From Armatimonadota bacterium (GTDB taxonomy: Bacteria > Sysuimicrobiota > Sysuimicrobiia > Sysuimicrobiales > Humicultoraceae), in the NCBI GenBank assembly GCA_031081715.1, contig JAVHMA010000031.1, positions 1 to 36,681 of the forward strand: a stretch of 36,681 nucleotides of DNA. The letters run 5' to 3'. The position numbers and the translations under genes were made by a program. Position 1 is the stretch's first letter. Each line of letters opens with the position of its first letter. The notes under the pieces are model-generated. The model was not told the origin of the DNA, made no database searches, and saw only the letters and a program-made list of their open reading frames with translations. Shown here in pieces: positions 8,099 to 17,121 of this stretch.

Positions 8099-9085
8099 CT
8101 ATCCTCCCCTCCAGGCCAGGATCGCGGCGGTGACGAGCAGGTTCAGGAAGCCGATCTCGATGAGCACTTTCCAGCTCAGCGCCATGAGCTGGTCCTGCCG
8201 CACGCGCGGGAGCGTGGCACGCAACCAGACCGCGAAGAACGCGAAGGCCAGTGTCTTGACGGCCACCCACACCGGCCCGGGGAGCAGCGGGCCGTGCCAG
8301 CCGCCGAGGAAGAGGTTGGCGGCCAGCAGCCCCATGGTCACGATGCCGACGTACTCGCCGACGTAGAACATGGCGAAGTTGAACCCGCCGTACTCGGTCT
8401 GGTAGCCGGCGATGAGCTCCTGCTCCGACTCGGGCAGATCGAAGGGCGCGCGGCCGGTCTCGGCGATCGCGCCAAGCAGGAACAGCACGAACGCCACGGG
8501 CTGGGTGACCGCGAACCAGACGCGCTGCTGCGCGTTCACGATCTCCACCAGGCTCAGCGTGCCGGCCGAGAGCACGACGGACGCCACCGCCAGGCCCAGC
8601 ACCAGCTCGTAGCTGAGCACCTGCGCCGAGGATCGCAGGCTCCCCATCAAGGCGTACTTGCTGTTCGCCGCCCACCCGCCCAGGATGATGCCGTATACCC
8701 CGATCGAGGACGCGCCCAGCACCAGCAGGATGCCCACGTTCACATCCGCCACCACGAGCGGCACCGGGCGGCCCAGCACCGTGAGCGTCGGGCCGAGCGG
8801 GATGACCGCGTAGACGAACAGCGCGGTGATCATCGCGATGCCGGGCGCGATCCAGTAGACGAGCGGGTCGGCGCCGGCCGGCCGGAAGCTCTCCTTGAAA
8901 ATGAGCTTGACCGCGTCCGCGAACGGCTGGAGCAAACCCGCCGGCCCGACGCGGTTCGGCCCGTAGCGGAGCTGGAAGCCGGCGATGAGCCGGCGCTCGA
9001 ACAGCGTCATGTACGCGCACACGGTGAGGACGAGCGCGAGCATGACCGCGCTCTTCACCGCGGCGACCAACAGCGCCTCGACCAT
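8099..9085 (-). CDS. nuoH: NADH-quinone oxidoreductase subunit H
   Basis: NuoH is the membrane subunit that forms the quinone chamber and links it to the proton channels. The 328-residue protein has about eight or nine helices. It carries the family motifs ERRLIAGFQLRYGPNRVGP, QPFADAVKLIFKE and, in the third loop, AETGRAPFDLPESEQELIAG followed by YQTEYGG. ATG 9085 gives the expected N-terminus (MVEALL). The frame is open another 126 bases upstream, but that stretch is Arg/Trp/Cys-rich and overlaps the nuoG end, so it is not coding. It follows nuoG after 19 bases and precedes nuoI by four. Confidence 0.97.
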   Translation of the reverse strand: MVEALLVAAVKSAVMLALVLTVCAYMTLFERRLIAGFQLRYGPNRVGPAGLLQPFADAVKLIFKESFRPAGADPLVYWIAPGIAMITALFVYAVIPLGPTLTVLGRPVPLVVADVNVGILLVLGASSIGVYGIILGGWAANSKYALMGSLRSSAQVLSYELVLGLAVASVVLSAGTLSLVEIVNAQQRVWFAVTQPVAFVLFLLGAIAETGRAPFDLPESEQELIAGYQTEYGGFNFAMFYVGEYVGIVTMGLLAANLFLGGWHGPLLPGPVWVAVKTLAFAFFAVWLRATLPRVRQDQLMALSWKVLIEIGFLNLLVTAAILAWRGG

Positions 9086-9104
9086 CAGCCGGCCCGTCCC
9101 CGGC

Positions 9105-11510
9105 TCACGGCGCGCCGCCCGCGGCCGCCGCCACCAGCGGCCGCACCGTGACCGCGACCACGGCGTGCGGCCATCGCACCAGCGCGTAGGCCGACACCGC
9201 GTCGAACCCACGCGGGAGCAGGACCTGTCCAGGCGCGGTCACGTCGGTCACGCGCGCCTGGAGCACGACGGCGCCGTGCCCGGTCGCCAGCTCGACCAGC
9301 GCGCCCGGCTCGACCCCGAGGCGCGCCGCGTCGTCGGGGTGGATCAGGCAGTGCGGCGCGCCGGCCAGCGCCGTGATGCCGCGGCACCGGCCGGTCGTGG
9401 CGCCCTGCGTGAACAGGTGGTCGATCGTCGCCAGAATCAGCTCGGCGCTTCCACCACCCGCTCCGGCCGCCACAGCGCCCGCCGGCACGTCGCCCGCGAG
9501 CCGGGCGGGCACCGGCGCCACCGGCAGGATGGCCCCGGCCTCGACGCCAGGGGTGGCCGCGCGGAGCGCCTCGAACAACTCGTCCCCGGTGCCGTAGGTG
9601 AACAGCGCGCCCAGCCGCGCGGCGATCAGACTGAAGATCTCGCGGTCGCCCCGCGCGGCCCCGGGTCCGCGCACCGCGGCCCGCAGCGGGAGGGTGCGGC
9701 CCTCCAGGTTCGTCACCGTGCCGTCCTTCTCGGGGAGCACCAGCGACGGCAGCACGACGTCGGCGGCCTCGGCGGTCGCTGAGAGGAAGGCCTCGTGCAC
9801 GACCAGGAACCCCACGCCCCGTCGCGCGGCGTCCCACGCGCTGCGGTCGGTGACCGCGGTGGCCGGGTCGCTGCCGGCGACGTAGAGCACATCCAGGTCG
9901 CCGGCGGCCGCGCGCCGCAGGATCTCCGGCGCCGGCCAGCCGCCGGCCCCGGGCAGCAGCCCGAAGCGCTGCGCGCCGATGTCGTTGCCCTTGCCGCGCG
10001 CGACGTGCAGCACGCCGCCGCTGTGCTCCGCGATCCGTACCGCGGCGGCCAGCACCGCGGACCCGCCCGGGCCGTCGAGCGCGAACCGACCGACGACCAC
10101 GTGGACGCGGCGTCCCGCCGCGATCGCCGCAACCGCGGCCTCCAGGCCCGGCGGCGGGCCGGCCGCGCCGCGCTCCAGCGCGTCGGCCAGCGCGCCGGTC
10201 TCGGCGGCGAGCCGGTCGGCGCGGACCAGGCGCTCCCAGCGCGCGTGGCGGCGCACCTCTAGCCGGCGCGCGTGCAGCAGCAGCAGCGCGGCGCCGCGGT
10301 CCACCGCGGCCTTCATCCGCAACCAGAGGATGGGGTACTCCTCGGTGACGTCGCAGCCGACCAGCAGGAAGACGTCGCCGCGCGCGATCTCCTCCAGCGG
10401 CGCACGCAGTCCCCAGGCGACCTCCAGGCTGGCGCCGCCGGGCGGGGCGTCCACCCGGTGGTCGCGGTGCGGCGTGCCGATGACCTCGCCGAACAGCCGT
10501 GCGGCGACGAGCGCGTCCTCGTTGGACAGGCGTCGGCCGCCCAGGAAGGCGACGCGGCCGGGGGCGCGATCGCGCGCCGCGCGCAGCCGTGAGGCCACCA
10601 GGTCGAGCGCCTCCTCCCACGAGGCCTGGGTCAGGCGGCCGTCGCGCCTCACCAGCGGCGCGGTCAGCCGCTCGCCCGAGGCCACATAGTCGTGGCCGAA
10701 GAAGCCCAGGTCGCACAGCCAGATGTCGTTGACCGCCGGCGCCTCGCGGGCGCGCGTGCGGACGATCTCGCCCCCGCGCACGTCGAACCACACCGCGCAC
10801 CCCAACCCGCAGTGCGTGCAGGTGGACGGCACCGGCTCGTTGTCCCACGGCCGCGCGCGGAACCGGTACGTCCGGCTGGTCAGCGCGCCCACCGGACAGA
10901 TCGCGATGGTGTTGCCGATAAACTTCGACTCCACCGGCAGGGTGAAGGGCGTGTTGATCTCGCTCGTAAACCCGCGCTCGAACCCCTTGAGCGCGTCGTC
11001 GCCGGCGATGATCTCCCCGAAGCGCACGCACCGCCAGCACAGAATGCACCGTTCGCGGTCGAGCGTCAGCACGGGCCCGAGCGAGACCGGCTTCGCGAAG
11101 TCACGCTTGGCCTCCACGAAGCGGCTGCGGCCCGGTCCCCAGCGGAAGGTCTGGTCCTGCAGCGGGCACTCCCCGCCCTTGTCGCAGATGGGGCAGTCCA
11201 GCGGGTGGTTGATGAGGAGGAACTCGAGGATCGCCTCCTGGCCGGCGACGACCTCAGGGTCGGTGGTGGAGACCACCATGCCATCGGCCGCCGGCAGCGT
11301 GCACGACGTCTGCAGCTTTCCCATCCGGTCGACCTTCACCAGGCACATCCGGCAGGCGCCCAGTGGCGGCATCCGGTCGTGGTAGCAGAAGATCGGGATC
11401 TCGATGCCGGCGGCCCGGGCGGCCTGGTAGACGGTGGTGCCCGGCGGCACGGTCACCGCGCGGCCGTCGATGGTCAGCGTGACGGTACGGACCGCCGGGT
11501 CAGTGGCCAC
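9105..11510 (-). CDS. nuoG: NADH-quinone oxidoreductase subunit G
   Basis: NuoG is the large hydrophilic-arm subunit with several Fe-S clusters and a molybdopterin-oxidoreductase-like domain that no longer carries a cofactor in characterised homologues. In 801 residues I find the N-terminal 2Fe-2S ligands (Cys42, 53, 56, 70), the His-Cys cluster (His102, Cys106, 109, 115) and a 4Fe-4S set (Cys155, 158, 161, 205). A further set, Cys231-x2-Cys234-x3-Cys238-x27-Cys266, matches the off-pathway cluster N7. The catalytic-like domain follows to the end and includes a C-terminal aspartate-decarboxylase-like fold. The start is GTG 11510, inside the end of nuoF (11-base overlap). A formate-dehydrogenase alpha subunit would look similar, but the nuo context settles the call. 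Confidence 0.95.
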   Translation of the reverse strand: MATDPAVRTVTLTIDGRAVTVPPGTTVYQAARAAGIEIPIFCYHDRMPPLGACRMCLVKVDRMGKLQTSCTLPAADGMVVSTTDPEVVAGQEAILEFLLINHPLDCPICDKGGECPLQDQTFRWGPGRSRFVEAKRDFAKPVSLGPVLTLDRERCILCWRCVRFGEIIAGDDALKGFERGFTSEINTPFTLPVESKFIGNTIAICPVGALTSRTYRFRARPWDNEPVPSTCTHCGLGCAVWFDVRGGEIVRTRAREAPAVNDIWLCDLGFFGHDYVASGERLTAPLVRRDGRLTQASWEEALDLVASRLRAARDRAPGRVAFLGGRRLSNEDALVAARLFGEVIGTPHRDHRVDAPPGGASLEVAWGLRAPLEEIARGDVFLLVGCDVTEEYPILWLRMKAAVDRGAALLLLHARRLEVRRHARWERLVRADRLAAETGALADALERGAAGPPPGLEAAVAAIAAGRRVHVVVGRFALDGPGGSAVLAAAVRIAEHSGGVLHVARGKGNDIGAQRFGLLPGAGGWPAPEILRRAAAGDLDVLYVAGSDPATAVTDRSAWDAARRGVGFLVVHEAFLSATAEAADVVLPSLVLPEKDGTVTNLEGRTLPLRAAVRGPGAARGDREIFSLIAARLGALFTYGTGDELFEALRAATPGVEAGAILPVAPVPARLAGDVPAGAVAAGAGGGSAELILATIDHLFTQGATTGRCRGITALAGAPHCLIHPDDAARLGVEPGALVELATGHGAVVLQARVTDVTAPGQVLLPRGFDAVSAYALVRWPHAVVAVTVRPLVAAAAGGAP

Positions 11511-12762
11511 GCGTCGCCCCCGCGATGTACCGCTCGTACTCGTCCCGAAAGTGCCGCAACGACGCCACCAGGCTCGGCGGCACGCTCTCGCCCAGCGGGC
11601 AGAAGCAGGTCCCGGTCATCCCGCGCGCGATCCCCTCCAGCAACGCCAGGTCTTCGGGCCGGCCCCGGCCGTGGAGGATGCGCTCCAGGACCTGCGTGGC
11701 CCAGATCGTGCCCTCGCGGCACGGCGTGCACTTCCCGCACGACTCCTCGCGGTAGAACTCCACCGTGCGGGCGATGATCTCGACCATGTCCGCGGAGTCG
11801 TCGATGACGATGACCGCCGCCGACCCCAGCATCGAACCCAGCACCCGCAGGCTGTCGTAGTCCATCGGCACGTCGAGGTGGTCCGCGACAAGCGGCATCG
11901 ACGACGACCCGCCGGGGAACGCGGCTTTGAAGCGCCGGCCCGGCCGCAGGCCGCCCGCGTAGTCGAAGATGAGCGAGCGCAGCTTCACGCCCAGCGGCGC
12001 CTCGTAGACCCCGGGCCGCACCACGTGCCCGCTGACCGAGAACAGCGCCGGCGGCCCGTAGTCCTTGTAGCGCTCCGGCCCCAGCGTCAGGATCACCGGC
12101 ACGTGGCAGAGCGTCTCGACGTTGTTGAGCAGGGTGGGCCGCTGGTAGAGGCCGGCCTGCGCCGGGAACGGCGGCCGCAGCCGCGGCAGGGCGCGGCGCC
12201 CCTCGAGCGACTCGAGCAGCGCGGTCTCCTCGCCGGCGATGTAGGCGCCCGCGCCCGAGTGGACCACGATCTCGACGTCGCGCGCCGACCCAAAGACGCC
12301 ACGCCCCACCAGCCCGGCGGCGCGCGCCTGCTCCAGCGCCGCCTCCAGCGTGCGGCGCGCGCGGTAGAACTCCCGGCGGAGGTAGACGTACGCCTTGCGG
12401 GCGCCGACCGTGAGCGCGGCGATCAGCACGCCCTCGATGAGCAAGTGCGGGGCGCCCTCGAGCAGCGTGCGGTCCTTGAAGGTGCACGGCTCGCCCTCGT
12501 CGCCGTTGACGACCACGTAGGTCACGGGGGCCTGGCGCGGGATGAACTTCCACTTCTGGCCCGTGGGAAAGCCCGCCCCGCCCTTGCCGCGCAGGCCGGA
12601 AGCGACCAGCGCCTCGATCACGGCCTCGGGCGCGAGCTCGCCCGCGGCGACGCGCCGGGCCGCCTCGTACCCGCCGGCCCGCCGGTACGGCTCGAGCTCG
12701 GTCATCCCGGGCGTCTGCGCCCAGCGGAGCACGATCGACTCGGGCATCGCAAACGTCGTCAT
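11500..12762 (-). CDS. nuoF: NADH-quinone oxidoreductase subunit F
   Basis: NuoF oxidises NADH: it binds FMN and NADH and holds cluster N3. The 420-residue protein shows the nucleotide/FMN motif GLRGKGGAGFPTGQKW around residues 57-72, the NGDEGEPCTFKDR segment near 87-98, YIAGEETALLESLEG, and the N3 ligands Cys342-x2-Cys345-x2-Cys348 plus a distal cysteine at 386 or 388. It starts at ATG 12762, three bases after the nuoE stop. An in-frame ATG five codons later is also possible. Its end overlaps the GTG start of nuoG, so F and G are probably translationally coupled. Confidence 0.97.
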   Translation of the reverse strand: MTTFAMPESIVLRWAQTPGMTELEPYRRAGGYEAARRVAAGELAPEAVIEALVASGLRGKGGAGFPTGQKWKFIPRQAPVTYVVVNGDEGEPCTFKDRTLLEGAPHLLIEGVLIAALTVGARKAYVYLRREFYRARRTLEAALEQARAAGLVGRGVFGSARDVEIVVHSGAGAYIAGEETALLESLEGRRALPRLRPPFPAQAGLYQRPTLLNNVETLCHVPVILTLGPERYKDYGPPALFSVSGHVVRPGVYEAPLGVKLRSLIFDYAGGLRPGRRFKAAFPGGSSSMPLVADHLDVPMDYDSLRVLGSMLGSAAVIVIDDSADMVEIIARTVEFYREESCGKCTPCREGTIWATQVLERILHGRGRPEDLALLEGIARGMTGTCFCPLGESVPPSLVASLRHFRDEYERYIAGATRGH

Positions 12763-12765
12763 CGG

Positions 12766-13251
12766 CTACGGGTAGCGCTCCAGCAGGCGGTCGATGTCGC
12801 CGGGGGTCACGCGTGCCCAGCGGTCCTCGTCGACGAGCACCGCCGGCGCCTCCTCGCACGCGGCCAGGCACTCCACGGTGCGCAGCGTGAACCGCCCGTC
12901 GGCGGTGGTCTCGCCCGACGCCACGCCCAGCCGCTCACCGAACCGGCGCACCACGGCCGCGCAGCCGTTGAGCATGCACGCCAGGTTCGTGCACACCTGA
13001 ATGACATGGCGCCCGACGGGCTTCAGGTAGAACAGGCGATAGAACGACGCGACCGACGCGACCTCGGAGACGGGCAGGTCGAGCGCCTCCGCTACGCCGG
13101 CCAAGGCCTCGGGCGAGAGGTAGCCGTGCTCCCGCTGCGCCACGAACAGCGCGGGCAACAGCGCGGACTGCCGGTGTTCGTAGAGGCCGACGAGCCGCGC
13201 GATCTCGGCCCGCGCCTCGGCCCCGAGCGGGCGGGCGGGCGGCCCACTCAC
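12766..13251 (-). CDS. nuoE: NADH-quinone oxidoreductase subunit E
   Basis: NuoE is the thioredoxin-fold 2Fe-2S protein (cluster N1a) that partners NuoF. The protein has 161 residues, the usual length. The four ligands are Cys87, Cys92, Cys128 and Cys132 (C-x4-C and C-x3-C), preceded by the helical domain with ALFVAQREHGYLSPEAL. It begins at GTG 13251, overlapping the nuoD stop by four bases (GTGA). No insertion or missing ligand is visible. Confidence 0.97.
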   Translation of the reverse strand: MSGPPARPLGAEARAEIARLVGLYEHRQSALLPALFVAQREHGYLSPEALAGVAEALDLPVSEVASVASFYRLFYLKPVGRHVIQVCTNLACMLNGCAAVVRRFGERLGVASGETTADGRFTLRTVECLAACEEAPAVLVDEDRWARVTPGDIDRLLERYP

Positions 13252-14426
13252 CGGTCGACGTCCCCGAGCACGATGTCGATGCTCGCGATGGCGACCACCA
13301 CGTCGGCCACGGTGCCCCGGTGAATCATCACCGGCAGCGCCTGCAGGTTGTTGAACGACCCGCTCCGCACGCGCACGCGGGCAGGCCGGTTGCTCCCGTC
13401 GCTCACCAGGTAGTACCCCTTCTCCCCACGCGGCGACTCGACCGCAGCGTAGACCTCGCCGGGAGGGGGGTGCAAGCCTTCGCTCACGAGCTTGAACTGG
13501 TGGATGACGGCCTCCATGCTGCGCGTGAGCTCCGCACGCGGGGGCAGCGCCACCTTGCGGTCATCTACGATCCACGGCCCGCCCGGAAGCCGGTCGAGGG
13601 CCTGCGTGATGATGCGCCGGCTCTGCCGCATCTCCTCGAGCCGCACGAGGTAGCGGTCGAAGGCGTCCCCGTTCCAGCGCACAGGGACGTCGAAATCGTA
13701 CTGGTCGTAGCCGCTGTAGGGGAACGCCTTCCGCACGTCGTAGGCGACCCCCGAGCCCCGCAGCATCGGCCCGGTGCACCCATAGCGCAGGGCGTCCTGG
13801 GCGCTCAGCACCGCGATGCCCTCGGTCCGCCGCCGCCAGATCAGGTTGTCGGTCAGCAGCCGGTCGTACTCGTCGATCCGCGCCGGGAGCCGGTCCATCA
13901 GCGCGCGCACCCGGGCCTCGAACCCCTCCGGCAGATCCCACTGCATCCCACCGATGCGGAGGAAGCCGTGCATCATGCGCTGTCCGGAGACCATCTCGAG
14001 GATGTCGAGGATCTCCTCGCGATCCTGCAGGCAGTAGAGGAACAGACTGGTCACGTTCAGATCGATCGCGCTCGACCCCAGCGCGACCAGGTGGCTGGCG
14101 ATGCGCGACAGCTCCGAGAGGATCACGCGGGCGGCCTGGGCGCGCGGCGGCGGCGTCACCCCGAGCAGCTTCTCCACCGCGAGCACATAGGCGGTCTCCT
14201 CGACGAACGTGGCCAGGTACTCGATGCGCGCCGGGAAGACGATGTTCTGGTGGTAGGTCCGGTGCTCCATCTCCTTCTCGAACCCGGTGTGGAGGTAGCC
14301 GATCACCGGGGTGGCCCCCAGGATCACCTCGCCTTCGAGCTCGAGCACGAGTCGCAACACCCCGTGCGTCGAGGGGTGCTGCGGGCCCATGTTCAGGATG
14401 ATCGTCTCGGTCCGGGCCTCAGGCAT
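13248..14426 (-). CDS. nuoD: NADH-quinone oxidoreductase subunit D (49 kDa)
   Basis: This hydrogenase-large-subunit-like protein forms the quinone-binding cavity with NuoB. The 392-residue protein begins with the characteristic MGPQHPSTHGVLRLVLELEG segment containing a conserved histidine, has a TGFEKEMEHRTYHQN segment, and contains EYLATFVEETAYVLAVEKL, whose Tyr70 should be the quinone-site tyrosine. It ends in the family-typical SIDIVLGDVDR. ATG 14426 is well placed. NuoC is a separate gene 68 bases upstream, so there is no NuoCD fusion of the E. coli type. Confidence 0.97.
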   Translation of the reverse strand: MPEARTETIILNMGPQHPSTHGVLRLVLELEGEVILGATPVIGYLHTGFEKEMEHRTYHQNIVFPARIEYLATFVEETAYVLAVEKLLGVTPPPRAQAARVILSELSRIASHLVALGSSAIDLNVTSLFLYCLQDREEILDILEMVSGQRMMHGFLRIGGMQWDLPEGFEARVRALMDRLPARIDEYDRLLTDNLIWRRRTEGIAVLSAQDALRYGCTGPMLRGSGVAYDVRKAFPYSGYDQYDFDVPVRWNGDAFDRYLVRLEEMRQSRRIITQALDRLPGGPWIVDDRKVALPPRAELTRSMEAVIHQFKLVSEGLHPPPGEVYAAVESPRGEKGYYLVSDGSNRPARVRVRSGSFNNLQALPVMIHRGTVADVVVAIASIDIVLGDVDR

Positions 14427-14494
14427 CTCGCGTTCGCGCGTCTCCCCCGGTCGCGGGCCGCCGGGCTGCGGCGGGCGCGGACCGGTCTCGCGCC

Positions 14495-15019
14495 CTACGG
14501 GCGCGGCGGCGTCCTGGGTACGATCTCGCTGGGTGTCCTCGGCGTGTGCCCGAGGAACTCGACCGGCTCCTCCGTGAGCGGGAAGTCCTTGCGGAGCGGA
14601 TGGCCCTCCCAGTCATCGGGCATCAGGATCCGGGTCAGACGCGGGTGCCCGGTGAACCGAATCCCGAACATATCGTACACTTCGCGCTCCAGCCAGTCCG
14701 CTCCCGCCCACAGCCCGGTGACGCTCGCCACCGTTGGCGGGTCGCCCTCGACGACCGCACGCACACGGAGCCGCTCTGGCGGCGCGTACCAGGTCAGCAG
14801 GTAGACCACCTCGAACCGTGGTGCCACCGGGTGGCGGTCCACCGCGGTCAGGTCGGTCAGCACCGGCGGCCCGCCGGGCGCCTCGTGCAACAACCGCAGC
14901 GCGTCGAGCGCGCGCGCGCCGGGGACGACCAGGGTGACCTCGTCGCGGAAGGCGACGACCCGCGCTTCGGGCCCGAACTGCTCGACGACCTGCGCGGCGC
15001 GCGCGGCGGGACCGATCAT
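14495..15019 (-). CDS. nuoC: NADH-quinone oxidoreductase subunit C (30 kDa)
   Basis: NuoC is a hydrophilic-arm subunit that packs against NuoD. The protein has 174 residues. The family signature is present as [18 protein letters not shown] followed by [22 protein letters not shown] 15019 overlaps the nuoB stop as ATGA. The frame is open for 363 bases upstream, but that part is a low-complexity Arg/Pro/Gly shadow of nuoB. The C-terminal tail after the PVEFLG segment is short and Pro/Arg rich. A 68-bp gap to nuoD follows, the largest internal gap of the operon, and shows no obvious hairpin. Confidence 0.95.
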   Translation of the reverse strand: MIGPAARAAQVVEQFGPEARVVAFRDEVTLVVPGARALDALRLLHEAPGGPPVLTDLTAVDRHPVAPRFEVVYLLTWYAPPERLRVRAVVEGDPPTVASVTGLWAGADWLEREVYDMFGIRFTGHPRLTRILMPDDWEGHPLRKDFPLTEEPVEFLGHTPRTPSEIVPRTPPRP

Positions 15020-15507
15020 CGGCGGCCCCCGCTGCGGTCGATCTGCTCGAGCAGCTGCAGGAACCCGTGCAGCAGCGCCTCGGGACGGGGCGGGCAGCCC
15101 GCGACATAGACGTCCACCGGGATGATCTTGTCCACCCCTTGGACCAGCGCGTAGTTGTTGAACACGCCGCCGCAGGACGCGCAGTCGCCCATGGCGATGA
15201 CCCACTTGGGCTCGAGCATCTGGTCGTAGATGTGGCGGATGACCGGCCCCATCTTCTGGGAAACGCGGCCCGAGACGATGAGGAGGTCGGCCTGGCGGGG
15301 CGAGGCGCGGAAGAGCTCGCTGCCGAATCGGGCCAGGTCGAAGCGCGCGGCCGCGGTAGCCATCATCTCGATCGCGCAGCACGCCAGCCCGAACTGCGCG
15401 GGCCAGATGCTGCTGCGGCGCGCCCAGGCCTTCATCCGCTCCACGGTTGTGGTCAGGAGCCGCCGCTCGACCTCCGCGGCCTCGGGCGGGCGGGCGGCCG
15501 TGGTCAC
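15016..15507 (-). CDS. nuoB: NADH-quinone oxidoreductase subunit B (cluster N2)
   Basis: NuoB carries cluster N2, the direct electron donor to quinone. The 163-residue protein has the tandem cysteines Cys43-Cys44 ([10 protein letters not shown]), Cys109 in GDCASCGG and Cys138 in the GCPPRPE motif, the four expected ligands. The start is GTG 15507, overlapping the nuoA stop as GTGA. An upstream GTG at 15513 and a long open frame in front exist, but the extension does not resemble NuoB. Helical segments around [16 protein letters not shown] and the [19 protein letters not shown] end are typical. Confidence 0.97.
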   Translation of the reverse strand: MTTAARPPEAAEVERRLLTTTVERMKAWARRSSIWPAQFGLACCAIEMMATAAARFDLARFGSELFRASPRQADLLIVSGRVSQKMGPVIRHIYDQMLEPKWVIAMGDCASCGGVFNNYALVQGVDKIIPVDVYVAGCPPRPEALLHGFLQLLEQIDRSGGRR

Positions 15508-15866
15508 TCCCACTCCAGGGCCCCCCGCTTCCAGGCGTAGACCAGCCCCAGTCCCAGCAGGCCGACGAAGACCGCCATGGCGTTGAACGCGTAGACGCCG
15601 AACTGCCGGAAGGCGACCGCCCAGGGGAACAGGAACGCGGTCTCGATGTCGAACAGGATGAACAGCATCGCGATCACGTAGTAGCGGATCGGGATGCGCT
15701 CGCGCGCCGAGCCCACGGGCCACACCCCGGACTCATAGGGCAACAGCTTGGGGGGCGTCGGGCGGCGCCCGCCGAGCAGCGCGTGCGCGCCGAGCAGCGC
15801 CACGGTGATCCCCACGACCAGGACGAAGTGGACGAGGACGGGCAGATACTCGGTGAGGGCGGTCAT
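15504..15866 (-). CDS. nuoA: NADH-quinone oxidoreductase subunit A
   Basis: This three-helix membrane subunit near the quinone chamber has 120 residues, the family norm. It carries the loop motif [20 protein letters not shown] between helices 1 and 2 and the second-helix motif [20 protein letters not shown] with the conserved acidic residues. It is the first gene of the nuo operon and starts at ATG 15866, about 43 nt downstream of a -10-like element. The Shine-Dalgarno is weak (GCGAGCG). Confidence 0.97.
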   Translation of the reverse strand: MTALTEYLPVLVHFVLVVGITVALLGAHALLGGRRPTPPKLLPYESGVWPVGSARERIPIRYYVIAMLFILFDIETAFLFPWAVAFRQFGVYAFNAMAVFVGLLGLGLVYAWKRGALEWE

Positions 15867-15908
15867 CGCTCGCGGGTGGCGACCGCGGGCCCGGCGGCGG
15901 CCGGCATC

Positions 15909-15937
15909 ATCATCGCAGAGGGCGGTGGGGGTGTCAA
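15909..15937 (-). promoter_or_regulatory. Candidate nuo operon promoter
   Basis: Read on the minus strand, a perfect TTGACA -35 hexamer (15937-15932) is followed by exactly 17 bases and GATGAT (15914-15909), which matches the TATAAT consensus in four of six positions. The element lies in the 78-bp gap between the cysteine desulfurase stop and the nuoA ATG, and would leave a leader of roughly 35 nt. In sequence this GC-rich, a consensus -35 with ideal spacing is notable. Activity is inferred. Confidence 0.55.
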
Positions 15938-15944
15938 CGCCGCC

Positions 15945-17108
15945 TCACGCCCGCCGGGCAGGCAGGCGCCGCACCGACGCCAGGATGCGCGGAAGCAGCG
16001 CCAGCACGTGGTCGACCTCCGCTTCGGTCGTCGGTCGTCCCAGCGAGAAGCGCAGCGTGCCGGCCGCGAGCGCGGGGGGTAAGCCGAGCGCGACAATGAC
16101 GTGCGAGGGCTCCAGGCTGCCCGAGGTGCACGCCGACCCGCTGGACGCCGCGACGCCCTCGAGGTCGAGCGCCAGCAGCAGCGACTCGCTGTCCGCGTCC
16201 TCGAACGAGACGCTCACGATCCCGGGGAGACGGCGGGTCGGGTGCCCGTTGATCCGCGCGCCCGGGAGCGCGGCCAGGCCCGCCGCGAGCCGGTCGCGCA
16301 GGCATCCGAGGCGCGCGGCGTCGTCTGCCAGGCGCGCCGCGGCGAGGCGCGCCGCGACACCGAACCCCACGATGGCCGGAACAGGCTCCGTGCCGCCGCG
16401 GCGACCATGCTCCTGGCTGCCACCGTGCAGGAGCGGCTCCAGCCGAACCCCGGCGCGGACGTAGAGCGCCCCCACTCCCTTCGGCCCGTAGCGCTTGTGC
16501 GCGGACAACGAGAGCAAATCTACCCCCAACGTCGCCACGTCGAGGGGCACGATGCCGGCGCTCTGCGTCGCGTCGGTGTGCACGAGCACGCCGTGCGCGC
16601 GCGCGACCGCGGCGACCTCCGCAACCGGGCCCAGCGTGCCGATCTCGTTGTTGCCGTGCATGAGGGAGATCAGGCGCGTCTGCGGCCGGATCGCGCGGCG
16701 GACCGCGTCGGGGTCGACCAGCCCGTCGCCGTCCACCGGCAACACCGTGACCGCGGCGCCCAGGCGCTCCGCCCACCGGCAGGGCTCCAGCACCGCGTGG
16801 TGCTCCGTGGCCGCGGTGATGAGGTGAGTCTGCGCGGGGCCGTGCGCGAAGACCACGCCCAGGATCGCGGCGTTGTTGGCCTCGGTGGCGCCCGAGGTGA
16901 AGACGATCTCCCGCGGCCCGGCCCCCACGAGCGCGGCCACTGCGCGCCGGGCGTCGTCCACCGCGGCGCGCGCCGCCTGCCCGTAGTGGTGGACGCTGCC
17001 CGGGTTGCCGAACTCCTCGGCGAGGAACGGCGCCATGGCCGCGCGCACCTCGGGATCGACCGGGGTCGTGGCCGCGTAGTCCAGGTAGATACCGTGCCGT
17101 TGTGCCAT
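15945..17108 (-). CDS. Cysteine desulfurase, IscS/NifS type
   Basis: This PLP enzyme removes sulfur from L-cysteine as an enzyme-bound persulfide for Fe-S cluster or thiocofactor assembly. The protein has 387 residues. It begins with IYLDYAATTPVDPEVRAAM, has the PLP-binding EHHAV segment and HTDATQSAG, the Schiff-base lysine in SAHKRYGPKGVGALY, and the catalytic cysteine in SSGSACTSGSLEPSHV. The extended cysteine loop indicates the group I IscS/NifS subclass over SufS. ATG 17108 is used; upstream in-frame codons look like shadow sequence. No IscU, SufU or regulator gene is adjacent. It ends 78 bp before nuoA, which may benefit from its product. Confidence 0.93.
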   Translation of the reverse strand: MAQRHGIYLDYAATTPVDPEVRAAMAPFLAEEFGNPGSVHHYGQAARAAVDDARRAVAALVGAGPREIVFTSGATEANNAAILGVVFAHGPAQTHLITAATEHHAVLEPCRWAERLGAAVTVLPVDGDGLVDPDAVRRAIRPQTRLISLMHGNNEIGTLGPVAEVAAVARAHGVLVHTDATQSAGIVPLDVATLGVDLLSLSAHKRYGPKGVGALYVRAGVRLEPLLHGGSQEHGRRGGTEPVPAIVGFGVAARLAAARLADDAARLGCLRDRLAAGLAALPGARINGHPTRRLPGIVSVSFEDADSESLLLALDLEGVAASSGSACTSGSLEPSHVIVALGLPPALAAGTLRFSLGRPTTEAEVDHVLALLPRILASVRRLPARRA

Positions 17109-17115
17109 CCACAGC

Positions 17116-17121
17116 ATTATA
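17116..17121 (-). promoter_or_regulatory. Perfect TATAAT -10 box, leaderless-type spacing
   Basis: The minus strand reads GATATAATGCTGTGGATG: a consensus TATAAT ends seven bases before the ATG of the cysteine desulfurase. No TTGACA-like -35 is visible 16-18 bases upstream (CATCCC region). A -10 this close to the start codon would put the transcription start at or next to the ATG, as in leaderless promoters known from Deinococcus-Thermus and actinobacteria. Inference from spacing only. Confidence 0.45.

Noticed and set aside
9105-11510. Formate dehydrogenase alpha or another molybdopterin oxidoreductase
   Set aside because: Cluster arrangement and position between nuoF and nuoH identify NuoG.
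13248-15019. NuoCD fusion broken by a frameshift
   Set aside because: NuoC has a normal length and its own stop, nuoD has its own good start, and 68 bases separate them; separate nuoC and nuoD are common in bacteria.
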